From Diplonema japonicum (taxonomy: Eukaryota; Euglenozoa; Diplonemea; Diplonemida; Diplonemidae): 64,000 bases of DNA. Under the pieces are notes generated by a model. The model searched no databases, was not told the DNA's origin, and was given only the letters and a program-made list of their open reading frames with translations. Numbering within the stretch: position 1 is the stretch's first letter; every line of letters starts with the position of its first letter. Of this stretch, positions 43,001 to 52,873 are shown one piece after another. The stretch is from NCBI GenBank assembly GCA_964019335.1, contig OZ025671.1, positions 434,001 through 498,000 of the forward strand, written 5' to 3'. Position numbers and translations under genes: made by a program.

Positions 43001-44297
43001 TTATAACACGACCTTTCTGCCACCATTCGCAACTCCACCCCGTGGCTTAACGGCCGCAGGTGCTGCAGTTTTGGTGAGCGGCGATTTGATGCTACTATCT
43101 GCATTTTTTTTTTTTTTTTTTTTTTTATTTAATCATACTCAATGAAGACCTCGATCCATTAAGAGAAGAAGACGAAATGGTATGGGACCCAGTAGAAACC
43201 CGCCTTCTTAGAGGCAAAGGCGAACGGGATTTAATGTCCCTGCTCCTGGTGGGCGTTGCAACCACAGGGTCTGCCTCAACCCCGATACTATTCCGGATCA
43301 ACGGGGAAGTACTGGACTTCCTCATATGGTACTGTGTAGTGGAATCAGAACTATTCTGAGATGCTGTTTTGTGAAGGTTTTGCAACCGACGAGCCTGGGC
43401 AGCGATTAGCTCCTGCGAGGCCTTTAGGTCAGCCCGGAGCTTTTCCGTCTCATTAGGATCGATAGGAGGTGCTTGTGTTCGTTTTTTTTGGACAATAACG
43501 TCTTCCAGCTCAGTTATTCTGGATTTATAATTGGTTTCGTTTTCCTTCATGGAGCGGAGGGCCTCGATGGCCTCGCGGAGTACTCTTGTCCCGTCTCGCA
43601 TTGTTTTCTTCTCGCGTTTTTCGATTTTCAATTCTTTTAAAAACGGGAATTCTGCTAACGTTGCATCGTCCACACCACTGCTTACCTGCCATGGTTCTTG
43701 AAACTCGCTTTGTTCGGTTTCACAGGTTAAAAGGTACGCGAGATTGCGGTCCTCGCCGTGCTCCGCATTTTGCACTTCGTCCTCCGTGAGGAAGTTGGAG
43801 ATGAAAAACCGAACCGCCGATCTGATGTTTTTGGTTTTCATCGCAAGCGTCCCTAGCTCGTTGGAGAACGGTGCGTTGTATTCACACTGCCCTGCACAGC
43901 CTTCCGCGAAGTTATATGTTGTTTCGCTTGCCCGCATGATGTTGAAGAGGGCCTTGATGATGTCCTGTCTGTGCGGTTGGTAGGAAGCATCTGTTTGCTG
44001 TTCTTGCATTTGTGAGATGACCTTTGTGAGCGAGCGTATCCGGTGTTGCAGGATGGGGACCTCTGATGAGTCGTCGTCCGTGACGCCGTTGTGGATTGCG
44101 TTCTCCATTTTCTTCTCCATCTTCTTGTAGTTTTCTATAGCGGTGTCTTTCTCCTTCATTTCCTGGATGAGCTCCTCTGCCTCCTTCTCCATCTCGCCCC
44201 GCTCTTCGAGCAGAAGGTCGATTTTCTTGAGGAGCATTTTCTCCTTGTCCGGGTCTATACCGCTTGACCATCCTAGTTCGGGTGAGCCGTTTTGCAT
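43001..44297 (-). CDS. Coiled-coil protein, two exons
   Basis: Exons 44297-43139 and 43098-43001 (40-nt intron GTATGATTAAAT, poly(A), TGCAG) give 418 residues. The ATG follows seven A residues. Heptad-rich helices occupy about 17-105 (KKIDLLLEERGEMEKEAEELIQEM) and 225-305 (LREAIEALRSMKENETNYKSRITELEDVI). Between them lies a globular, Cys-containing segment (AEGCAGQCEYN...VRFFISNFLTEDE). The C-terminus is basic, Ser/Arg/Pro-rich (KSRSPLPLRRRVSTGSH), and exon 2 ends KPRGGVANGGRKVVL. The domain order suggests a structural or microtubule-associated protein, but I recognise no family. Without splicing the protein would stop ten residues into the intron, so the join is supported by frame and composition. 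Confidence 0.8.
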
Positions 44298-45352
44298 TTT
44301 TTTTGTTTGTTGTTATTTTTTTTTATTATTCCCTCCTCCTTCCCCTCGCTCGCCTTTCTTTATAGATTTTTTTTTTGAATCTGCGGGGAAAACAAACAAG
44401 AAGAAAAAACCCGGGAAAGAAAAGAAAGAAGAAAAAAAAACAAGAAGGGTGTGGGAGGGGGGGGGGGGGGGGGGGGGGGGTGAGGAGGTGAGAGTAGGCC
44501 TCTTGCAAATGAATCGAACCAGTGAGAGGAGAGTGTGTGTGAGCAACAAGGAAGAGGGGGGGGAGATCGAGAGATCGAGAGAGAGAGAGAGGGGAATAAA
44601 GGTGCCGCTTGTCCCCTTCCATTTTTTTTTTTTTTTCCCTTCCAGTTTTCTTTCTTCTTTTTTTTTCCCTTCATGTTGCTTTGGTTCCCTGTAAAAAGAG
44701 CAACTGAAAGTAAACTACGTTTTCGGTATTTTTTTTTCTCGTTTGCTTTTTTTTTTTTTTTTTTTTTTCCAGTTGATCTCATGCCGACCTCCTTATAGGT
44801 GTCCCTCCCCTCCCTTACTAGTATGTTTTCTTTTGAGTTTCTCCCCATCTTCTTTGAGCCCACACACCGGGGAAGAAAAAAAGAAAGAAGAAAAAGAAAA
44901 ACAAGAAAGAAGAAATGCAAGCTTGATTGACAAGAAAAAGGAACACAAAAGTGATGAATAAAAGAGTTTCTCTTTCCTACTGCTAGCCCCCCCCCCCCCC
45001 CCCCCCCATCAAGTACGCAATGAAAAATAGAAGAGCAAAAGGTAACCACTTTCAAAAAGAAAATCACGTAACGAACGAAATAAGAGAAGAAAAAAAAAAC
45101 CAGACACAAAAAAAAGGGAAATGGGCACACGGAAAAAAAAAGAAAAAGAAAAGAAGAATAAAAATAGGTGGGAGGGGGGTGGGCTCCTTTATCTAAAAAA
45201 TAAACCCCCACCTGTTTTTTTTTTTTCCCCCCCTTTCTTCTTCTTTATATTTTTTTAAACCCCCTCTTTCTTTTTTTGTACGAGTATGACGAAATAAAAA
45301 AAAAAAAAAAAAAAAGCACACACATTCCACGTAGGAGCCAAGTTACCACGTC

Positions 45353-45387
<35 letters not shown>

Positions 45388-45501
45388 CCCGCACCCAAAA
45401 GGGGTGTGGCTGGACGAACGCCAGATGTCTACAAGGTGTTTTTGTTGCACCGAAAATTACCTTTGTTCGGGCTAACCCACCATGGCTGAAATCTTTTTTA
45501 C
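44298..45501. other. Spacer, 1.2 kb
   Basis: Contains a G run (44458-44480), GA repeats (44569-44592), a C run (44987-45007), poly(T) at 45358-45387 and A-rich blocks. A stretch at 45395-45500 looks less repetitive and could hold an extra exon of the transporter if its TGA is a splice site, but I cannot support one. Confidence 0.6.
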
Positions 45502-47135
45502 TCACCCAAAGACGGAGTAGAACGCACCAATGAGGCAGAGGATTTGGATGACGATACCAAAGCTGAACATCAAGATGCCTGGAAGCATGGAAGAGTTTCG
45601 AAGTTGCTCCCTGCTAGTGATCTGTCCGCCAAGGCCGTCCTCAACCCCGCCTTCTAGTAAATCATCATCTTCACCGTCATCTCCCTGTTCACGGGCCATC
45701 TTTATGGCTTTGTAGTTCAGCGAGCCAGGGAGGATGAAACAAAGCCCAGGCGCAGCAAACGCTCCACCAAATGCAATGACAACCGTGAGCTGATCAGTGA
45801 CCAAGGCAACGGTGGCAACTGGTGCGATGAGCACCAAAGTTAAAACAACATGAACAGTATTCGACAGTTCCGAGCACTTTTGTAAAATTTGTATTTGTTT
45901 TTTTTTTTTTTTTTCTTTTTAAACATACCTCGTCCTCACCATACAAAATAGTGCTGACCGAGTACCTCATTGAGAACAACACCAACGGGAATGCAAACAT
46001 CATCACACACGTCTTTTTTTTTTTTTTTTTATTGTACATTTTCTTCATCCCCCTCTCTTCATACCATTCCCAAATACACCAAAGTGATCTGTGGGTCGCC
46101 AGGATCATAGCAAGTCAGGATCGAAGAGGGCTTAGGACACAAGTCCCTCCAGATGACGTACCCTGAACCGGCCGCAAGGATGTACGTGATGCAAGCGATG
46201 ATCATAGAGATGAGAGCAGAGGTGCGGACCTTCTTCACGGCCGGCATCTCAGCGTCTGCGACACGAACCTCGCGGTAGATGGGGAAAACGGTCATCTGAC
46301 AGCAGAACGAGCAGGCGATGATGGAGATGGCCTCGAAGAACTCGGAAGCGTGCTGTCCGAAGAGGTGGATGTCCTCCTGAGGAGAGTACGGGGTGTCGTT
46401 GTTCTGTTTCATCTCATGGCAGACCCTGTCGCCGAGGTGCGTGTCGTCGTTTTGAAACATGTACACGACAGACACGATCACGAAGTAAAACACGAAGAAC
46501 ACGCCGAGCAACGACGTGAACCACAGCCCGTCGATCCTCTTCAGCAACGACAGCGGGATGATGACCAAGAACAGTGCAATTAAAAGACACATATCAGACG
46601 AGCCACCATGGTCTTCAAACGACGAGAAAGAGCTGTCCGACATGAATTGCTTCAGCATGTCATGTATGAAGCCCTTCAACGGGACCAGGAAACACGTCAG
46701 AGCAACAAGAGACACAATGATCATCAAGACCTGAACCGCGCCCTTCCCCCATTTCCCGTAGCAGTTGTACCCAAGAGACTCGAATGATTGGGACCTGGTC
46801 AGGACTAGTCCCGTTAGAAGAAGGTCCATTGAAATGTACGCAAGAACGGCAGCGATGACAAACATCACTCCGCCGCCGACAACTCCTGCAAACTGGAAGG
46901 TTGCCGCTAGAGACAAGATACCCACGCCCATCGTTGTTTGCAGCAAGTTGAATACAATGCTCATAACATGAATCGGCTTGTCAGGTGTTGCCTTTTTCGT
47001 GGGCTCTATCAAAGTGCTGATCTCATCCTCCAAAACCGAAAGCCCCCTCCTTAACCGCCGCCCTGTGCTCTCCGTCGCCACGGAGCTCCCCGCAGACGAC
47101 TCCGTTGACACGTTCACATTCTTCGTGTTTTGCAT
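45502..47135 (-). CDS. AAAP-family amino-acid transporter, three exons
   Basis: Exons 47135-46065, 46012-45929 and 45876-45502 join in frame to 509 residues; the ATG follows ten A residues. Integral membrane symporter of the amino acid/auxin permease family. A polar cytosolic N-terminus of about 55 residues is followed by about 11 helices, starting with the family signature VFNLLQTTMGVGILSLA. Helix 8 is rebuilt across intron 1 as ITLVYLGM|TCVMMFAFPLVLF, and GAFAAPGLCFILP matches the late helix with its conserved Pro. A hydrophilic acidic loop (GDDGEDDDLLEGG) precedes the last helix. Both introns are 52 nt and mostly A before the AG. The stop TGA sits inside GG|GTGAGT. Substrate unknown; neutral amino acids are a family-level guess. 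Confidence 0.9.
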
Positions 47136-47484
47136 TTTTTTTTTTCTTGTTTCCCCTCCTCCCCCCTCCCCCTTCTTTTATTTGTTCTTTCTTCTTCTGG
47201 GTATATTTCTAAAATGAATGAAATAAAAATATGGGGGATGGGGGGGACGAGTTTTTTAAAAAAAAGGGGGGTAAATAAAAACAAAGGCAACATGGATTTA
47301 AAAAAAAAAAAATAACGGGACGTGTGGGTAGTGGGCTTTTTTTTTTTTTTCTTTCTTTTTTTTTTTTTTACAGACAAATAAAAACAAAGAAACAAGGGAA
47401 AAAATGGCTAAAAGGGTTACACGGGGGGGAGGGGAGAATCTATGAACGAAGAAAAAAAAGGGGGGAGTAGTTTCTATGCCGTAC
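47136..47484. other. Spacer, 349 nt
   Basis: Homopolymer and pyrimidine-rich DNA. On the gene strand a CCCCCCTTTTTTTTCTTCGTTCATAG tract (ending at about 47434) could be the acceptor of an intron starting at GTGAGT 47489, but the sequence after it does not look coding. Confidence 0.6.
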
Positions 47485-49089
47485 TCACCGTCTTGCCCCT
47501 CCACGGGGGGTGGCGCGTGTACTGTGGAAGGCCGTTGCCTCCATGCGAAGTCTAGATTCCATTTCTTCCAAGGACTCACGCTGCTCGCGGAGCTTCACCT
47601 CTTGTTCCAGCAGAGGTCTCTCTTGTTCCTCCACTTGCTTCCTGCGTTGTATCGCTGCTTGTCTCTCCGCTTCGATTGCCAGCATCTTCTTCTCTTGCTC
47701 TTCGATGATGCGCTGAGCTTCAAGGTGGTTCATGTGCGCTGCTTGCTCCTGTTCTCTTGCCGAGTGCAGTGCTCTTTCGTCTTCATCTCTTTTCTGCTTC
47801 TCAATATCAATCTCGCACAGCGCTTCCTGCACTCTATGCTGCAGCTCCCGCTCATGTTGCGTCTTCAGCTGCAGCTCCACCTCACATTGTTTTAGTCTCT
47901 CCGCCGCCAAATCCGTCTGCCTCTTCTCCTCCATCAGAGCAAGGTTGGCTTGCTGTTCTCGGTCCCTAGCAGCCTGCAGGTCTGCTGATGCTTCTGCCTC
48001 CAACCTCCTCGCTCTCTCTGTCTCCCTTTGTGCCTCTAATACCGCATTCGCAGCTTGTCTTTCTTTATCCTGTGATTTCGCCTGCTCCGCTTCCTGCCAT
48101 GCAAGGTCCTGGTGTGCTTTGTCCGCTTCTCTTTGTGCCTCGCCGTGTGCTGTGATCCTCTGCCGTTCCCTCTCCTTCGCGATCTCAAGGTCCTGTAGTT
48201 TTTGCGACCTCTCCCGCATGGTGTTCTCCAGCTCCCTCTGTATAGCCAGCAGCCTCTCCTTCGCCTGTCTCTCTGTCTCGATTGCATCTGACAGCGCCGA
48301 TTCTGCAGTCGCAAGCCGTTTCTCCTGCAGCGTGGTGGCTTGCTGCGACTCCACGTGCGTCATGTGTGCACGATTTTCTTCGTCTTTAGTAGCTTGTAGT
48401 GCATCTGAGGCAGCTTTGATATTCTGCTTCTGACGGAAGTCCTCCCAGTAGTCACGGATGCGGAAGTAGAGGGAGTCAAGGAGTGTGGGGTACATTTCGG
48501 CGAAAAGTTGGAACTCAGGGAAGGACAGCACGCCGTCGTGGTTGCTGTCTGTCTTGCTGAAGAGGTCGGTTACGGTTGCCGCTGAAAAGTCGAAGCTGTG
48601 CACCCTGAAGGCACGGCGGAACTCCTCCGGTTCGATGACTCTGTTGTTGTTGATATCCAGCTCGTCGAAGACAGCGTGCACCTTCTCGTCATGCGTCGCG
48701 TTGTCCGACAGCACCACAGCACTTGCGGGCACCGCTGCCTCTGCTGAAAGCTGCGGCGACGGTTGCCGTGCTATTTGCGCATGCGACAGACGCTTGGGTT
48801 TCCTTGGTGCGGGAATCGGTTTCTGCACCTCCACAGAGCCTCTGTTGAACGCATACACCTGCAAGAAGTCCCTCAAGTGCGCCGATGACACCAAGTCCAC
48901 CCATTTCGAAATGCCTTCGTCGTAGAACTGCATTCTGCTAATCGAAAAATGGTGCCCCGGGTACTCCTCCATGTACGAGTTGGTAATGACAGCCTCCGTC
49001 TCCGTCAGCGTAGGGTGGCTGGGGAAGACCAGTTCCAGGTTCTGCTTGTCCCCCGCCACATCTGCGGCGACCAGCAAAGTGAAAACCAT
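47485..49089 (-). CDS. BILBO1-like protein: ubiquitin-like N-terminal domain, two EF-hands, long coiled coil
   Basis: 534 residues from ATG 49089 to TGA. In kinetoplastids BILBO1 builds the flagellar pocket collar; it has an N-terminal ubiquitin-like fold, two EF-hands and a coiled coil of similar total length. Here residues 1-90 share the family pattern (MVFTLLVAADVAGDKQNLELVFPS, then FYDEGISKWVDL and QVYAFN). EF-hand loops occupy 145-156 (DINNNRVIEPEE) and 181-192 (DSNHDGVLSFPE, canonical), followed by MYPTLLDSLYFRIRDYW. Residues about 225-515 are an uninterrupted Glu/Gln/Arg-rich coiled coil; a basic tail ends TPRGGARR. A frame from a TTG upstream exists, but the ATG matches the family start. 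The WD40 gene stop is only 56 nt upstream. The assignment rests on recalled family features. Confidence 0.75.
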   Translation of the reverse strand: MVFTLLVAADVAGDKQNLELVFPSHPTLTETEAVITNSYMEEYPGHHFSISRMQFYDEGISKWVDLVSSAHLRDFLQVYAFNRGSVEVQKPIPAPRKPKRLSHAQIARQPSPQLSAEAAVPASAVVLSDNATHDEKVHAVFDELDINNNRVIEPEEFRRAFRVHSFDFSAATVTDLFSKTDSNHDGVLSFPEFQLFAEMYPTLLDSLYFRIRDYWEDFRQKQNIKAASDALQATKDEENRAHMTHVESQQATTLQEKRLATAESALSDAIETERQAKERLLAIQRELENTMRERSQKLQDLEIAKERERQRITAHGEAQREADKAHQDLAWQEAEQAKSQDKERQAANAVLEAQRETERARRLEAEASADLQAARDREQQANLALMEEKRQTDLAAERLKQCEVELQLKTQHERELQHRVQEALCEIDIEKQKRDEDERALHSAREQEQAAHMNHLEAQRIIEEQEKKMLAIEAERQAAIQRRKQVEEQERPLLEQEVKLREQRESLEEMESRLRMEATAFHSTRATPRGGARR

Positions 49090-49145
49090 CACAAAACCCT
49101 CCCACCTGTGGTATGATAGCAAAGCACATCCAATATCTCAAAAAA
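49090..49145 (-). other. 56-nt intergenic spacer with AG acceptor
   Basis: Between the WD40 stop (TAG) and the BILBO1-like ATG, on the gene strand: TTTTTTGAG..., then TATCATACCACAG and 19 nt to the ATG. Reading through a possible intron here regenerates TAG, so the two genes are not one. The space is too small for a separate terminator and promoter. Confidence 0.55.
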
Positions 49146-51620
49146 CTAGTCTCTATTAGATAGGCTGCTCTTGAAGCTAGAGAGCAGAGCTTCACAGTGC
49201 TTGACGTACTTTATATGGCTGTTATTGAGACCACGGGTGTCGAGCTTGCTGGACTGTGTGGGTGGGTTAATATGTTGTGTTTCAAGACATACGTCGATGG
49301 CATTTGACAGTTCGGTTACCGCTCGTTGCACAGTGGTGTCGCATTCCTGCTGCACAGCAGCACCTGCAGAGGCTTCTTGGCGGAAGATCCTGGACACGAC
49401 GGTACGCATCTCTTCTGCACATTTAGAAGTCAAATTGAGCATAGTGTCAAGACAAGTCCCTTCCTTGGGCATATGCAGGTACATGTTGGCGTGGTATTCG
49501 TAGACCATCTTCCTACACGCGACGGCCATCTCAACGGCAAAGGTGAGTACGTTGTGCAATGCTTGGATGAACTGCCTGCCTTGCAGCTGCATGTCAGCAT
49601 CCATTTTCGCCTTCTCCCTTTCCAGCTTGATCTCGTACCTTGTAACCAGGCCTGAGATCAGCTGTTGAAGGGCTTCTATTGCGGGGGATGAAGAGTAGAC
49701 TGACTGCAGATAATCGACCAACCACACAACCTTCGCGATCTGCTGCTCCTGCATCAATGCTGAGCAGTACAGTCGTATAGTCGCAGCGCACTGCACGCTG
49801 TCTATCACGCAGCACTCTGCCACGATTTTCTCTGCACCGTTTTCGACTGTCAGCAACCCAGTGATCGCCCTCAGTTGCTCCAGTTCCTCTATTAGAATGT
49901 TCAGTGCCCTGTCCCCATCCGTCAGCATCTCTCCCGTCAGGAACAGCGCTAGTTCTTTCATGTCTTCCTCGTCCATATCCACAGATTTGTATGTCTTTAG
50001 ATAAAAGTCGCACCCCACCACCCAAGCATGCCGTGCTAGGGCCTTCACCACTGTGGTGTACACTGCAGGCTGCAATGCAATGAGCACGTCTTCGGTGTCC
50101 ATCTCGTGAACCTTAATCACGATCTCTTCCCATTTTTTTTCGTTCGCATAGTGCGCAAACGTCAGGTTCAGCTCCAGGTTGCTGAGCATCATGGACGGTC
50201 GGTAAGGGTACAGCGGAGGCAGTTTTCTGCAGCACCCCAGCACATCCTTTTTGAAAGCGGCCACCAGCGCCGCGTGGCTCGACATGCTTGCAGGTTCCTC
50301 TGGCTCGTGCTTGTGCAGCAGCGACGCTAGCATCATCGCTTCCTCTGTTTCATTCCTGTCCATGTAAGAGGCGATGGAGGCACGTATCTTCTGCTCTGCT
50401 TCCTTCAAGTGTCGCAGATACGCAAGACGGTCGCACGCCTCTGCTTCCTGCGAGATGTCTCGGAGCTTGTGGTCGCCCAGCGTATCGATGAAGATAGGCG
50501 ACAGTGCCAACGTCGTCACCTCGCCCGATGAGCTCGCCATCACGCTGCACGACATCCTCGCCTCATTGCTGGCCACGAATGCCATCCCCACAGAGGGCGC
50601 TTTGTTGCGTGCTGTTGCAACACCATACTCAGGAGGGTGCCGTAGGCTGTACACCCGCATGGTGCCGTCGACACCGCTGGACGCAAGGAGCTCTGCATGC
50701 AAGGGGTCCCAAAAAAGTCCTGTGAGGATTGCTTGGTAGTGGTTGAAGGACAACAGGGGGCCCACCGACCCAGTGGCGCGCATGTCCCATATCTTGATGG
50801 ACCCCCCATCGGTTCCCGTCATGAGCCAGTGCTCGACTAGAGGCGACATGGCAATGCACCGCACGGCGTTAGTAGTTGCTGATGTCTTCCAGACGCTCTC
50901 CTTCTTACCGCGGACGTCGAGCACCTTAGCGCCAGACGTGGCACTGCCCAGTGCGATGACAGAGTCGCTGACAGGGGAGGTAGAGAGGCAGAGGACAGTC
51001 CCGGACGAGACGCGGATGGGTTGCGTGGTTTGCTTTTTGGCGGTCTCAGTCTCGATGTCCCATATGTGAAGGCGGGATGTCTCGGAACCTACCAAGGATC
51101 CTCCCGTTGCAGTGACCCCGAGGGATGTGATGCAACTGCTGTACGCCCAGTCCCCAGGGGCGACAGAAGCTGTTCGCGAGTCCTTCATTTTCGAGGCGGT
51201 GAAGACGTTCTTCGGTTTGGAGAAGTCGAAGTTTCGGACAACTTCAGACTCAGGGGCGAGGCTGGGCCACATGGCGACACGGCCTTCGCTTGACCCAACA
51301 AAAAGATGGTCTTTTGGGGTCCATAGCATGGCTGTGCTTTGGAAGGGCAGCCCGGCAGTCGTCACACGCGTGTGTGTCTTCAGGTTGGACTGTGCAAGAC
51401 TAATGAAGCCCAAGCTGTTTGCTGACCTCCCATTGGCGGTGCCAAGCACGCACATACCCCCTGAGGGATGCACTCCTACCTTTGCAGCACCCTCAACCCA
51501 GTCGGACCTTGGAAGGCTCCACTTTGGGATCGATTCCACACACTTCTCGCCCATCGCACTCAGCACCAACGATTGCCTCCAAGCATCGCTCAACACGCTT
51601 GGTCTTTCCTCCGAATTCAT
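49146..51620 (-). CDS. WD40-repeat protein with long helical C-terminus
   Basis: 824 residues, intron-free. Residues about 40-370 form WD-like repeats (SRLHIWDIETE, GGSIKIWDMRA, VDGTMRVYSLRHP), probably one seven-bladed propeller. Residues about 390-824 are predominantly helical without membrane segments (RDISQEAEACDRLAYLRHLKEAEQKIRASIASYM, LQGRQFIQALHNVLTFAVEMAVACRKM), like the alpha-solenoid tails of coat, tethering or intraflagellar-transport scaffolds. A stretch with LPPLYPYRPSMMLSNLELNLTFAHYANEKKWEE links them. I cannot place it in a specific complex. It shares the spacer of 56 nt with the BILBO1-like gene, which implies co-transcription but not shared function. Confidence 0.8.
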   Translation of the reverse strand: MNSEERPSVLSDAWRQSLVLSAMGEKCVESIPKWSLPRSDWVEGAAKVGVHPSGGMCVLGTANGRSANSLGFISLAQSNLKTHTRVTTAGLPFQSTAMLWTPKDHLFVGSSEGRVAMWPSLAPESEVVRNFDFSKPKNVFTASKMKDSRTASVAPGDWAYSSCITSLGVTATGGSLVGSETSRLHIWDIETETAKKQTTQPIRVSSGTVLCLSTSPVSDSVIALGSATSGAKVLDVRGKKESVWKTSATTNAVRCIAMSPLVEHWLMTGTDGGSIKIWDMRATGSVGPLLSFNHYQAILTGLFWDPLHAELLASSGVDGTMRVYSLRHPPEYGVATARNKAPSVGMAFVASNEARMSCSVMASSSGEVTTLALSPIFIDTLGDHKLRDISQEAEACDRLAYLRHLKEAEQKIRASIASYMDRNETEEAMMLASLLHKHEPEEPASMSSHAALVAAFKKDVLGCCRKLPPLYPYRPSMMLSNLELNLTFAHYANEKKWEEIVIKVHEMDTEDVLIALQPAVYTTVVKALARHAWVVGCDFYLKTYKSVDMDEEDMKELALFLTGEMLTDGDRALNILIEELEQLRAITGLLTVENGAEKIVAECCVIDSVQCAATIRLYCSALMQEQQIAKVVWLVDYLQSVYSSSPAIEALQQLISGLVTRYEIKLEREKAKMDADMQLQGRQFIQALHNVLTFAVEMAVACRKMVYEYHANMYLHMPKEGTCLDTMLNLTSKCAEEMRTVVSRIFRQEASAGAAVQQECDTTVQRAVTELSNAIDVCLETQHINPPTQSSKLDTRGLNNSHIKYVKHCEALLSSFKSSLSNRD

Positions 51621-52873
51621 ATTTTACAATCTCGTGTGCGTTCCCTTTTTTTTTTCCCATAGCTAACAAACACATGGGGGGGACAAAAAAATTGAAATAA
51701 AACGAGAAGAATAAGAAGCAGAAAAAGAAGGGGGAGGGGGAAAGGCTGGGGGCAGAGGGAGAGCTATCTCAAAAAAACACGGTGGGGGTGGGGGGTGGGG
51801 GGGGGAAGTTTCTCGTCTCATTTTAACACATGATTGTCTATGTATCCTTTGTTCTTTTTAATGCGCTCCTTCTTCTTCCTCCTCTCTTGCTTTTTTTTAA
51901 AATTATTTCTTCTTCCCCATTCATTTTTCCTTCCTCTTTTTTTTTGCAAAGTGTACCAGCTGATTTTACTATATCAGATTCTACAGTTTTCCCTCCCTTT
52001 TGGGGAGGGGGGGAAAAAAATGCGAAAAGCTCAAAAGACAAAAATACCACAGCGAACCGCCCTTTTTTTTTTTACGCCTCATAGCTCTAAAACGATTAAC
52101 TTCTTGCGACGGGTTATAGAGATGTGGGCCGTTAAACAAAGAGGGGAAAAAAAAAGTGCAGGAAAAAGAGAGAGAAAAAAAAAAAGAAAAAAAAAACAAA
52201 GAGGAAGAAGGGAATACATAGTTGTGTCAAGGAAAGGAATAATAGAAACTAGCTAAGACGAGCGACTGAATGTGCATATAGGAATGGATCGCAAGGATTT
52301 AAAAAAAAAAAAGATTTTTTTTTCGGTGTGTAAGAGACAGCATAATGTAGCTAAAACTGGGCTCTGACCAGCTAGAGTGTCTCTCGCCTAACCCCCCTTT
52401 TCTGGGGGTAAACTGACGGGACTCCGCAAAGCGAAAGCTGAGACACCCTTTTCCATGGCCTTGTGGGGGAAAGTATGGGAAAAATAGGACTTTTTTTTTG
52501 CTACCTTGCGGCATAAAAAAAAAATAATAAGGAAACCATGTTTTTTTTTTTTTCTTCTTTTTTTTTTTTCACCCTCCCCCTTTCTTTTTGCCCAACAGAA
52601 AAGGACAGTACCGTAACTTAACACATTTTGGGATGAACATATGTCGATTTTGTCTTTCTCTCCCGTCAGGGAAAGGGGAGAGAGAGAAGAAGGGGGGGGG
52701 GGGGGGGGGGGGGGGGACCCTTTCATCGGTATGTACAAAGTGAAAAGAAAGGGATCGCCTCATTTTTTTTTCCCCTTCTCTTTTCTTTTTCATTTTCTCC
52801 AGTGTGCCTTAAGCAATGACTACAGGGTGGCTGAATTCTCTCCCACTTAACAAAAAAACAAAGCTGTACAAAT
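51621..52873. other. Spacer, 1.25 kb
   Basis: G-rich blocks (51782-51806), a 25-nt G run (52692-52716), A/T runs and one non-repetitive stretch (52325-52500, with CTAGCTGGTCAGAGCCCAG on the gene strand). I recognise no gene or RNA, though that stretch could be transcribed. Confidence 0.65.

Noticed and set aside
45245-45505. Extra transporter exon after a 20-nt intron
   Set aside because: The intron would be much shorter than the 31-86 nt range here and the added peptide does not resemble the family.
49090-49145. Intron joining the WD40 and BILBO1-like genes into one
   Set aside because: The possible donor and acceptor recreate TAG at the junction, so the WD40 frame still ends.
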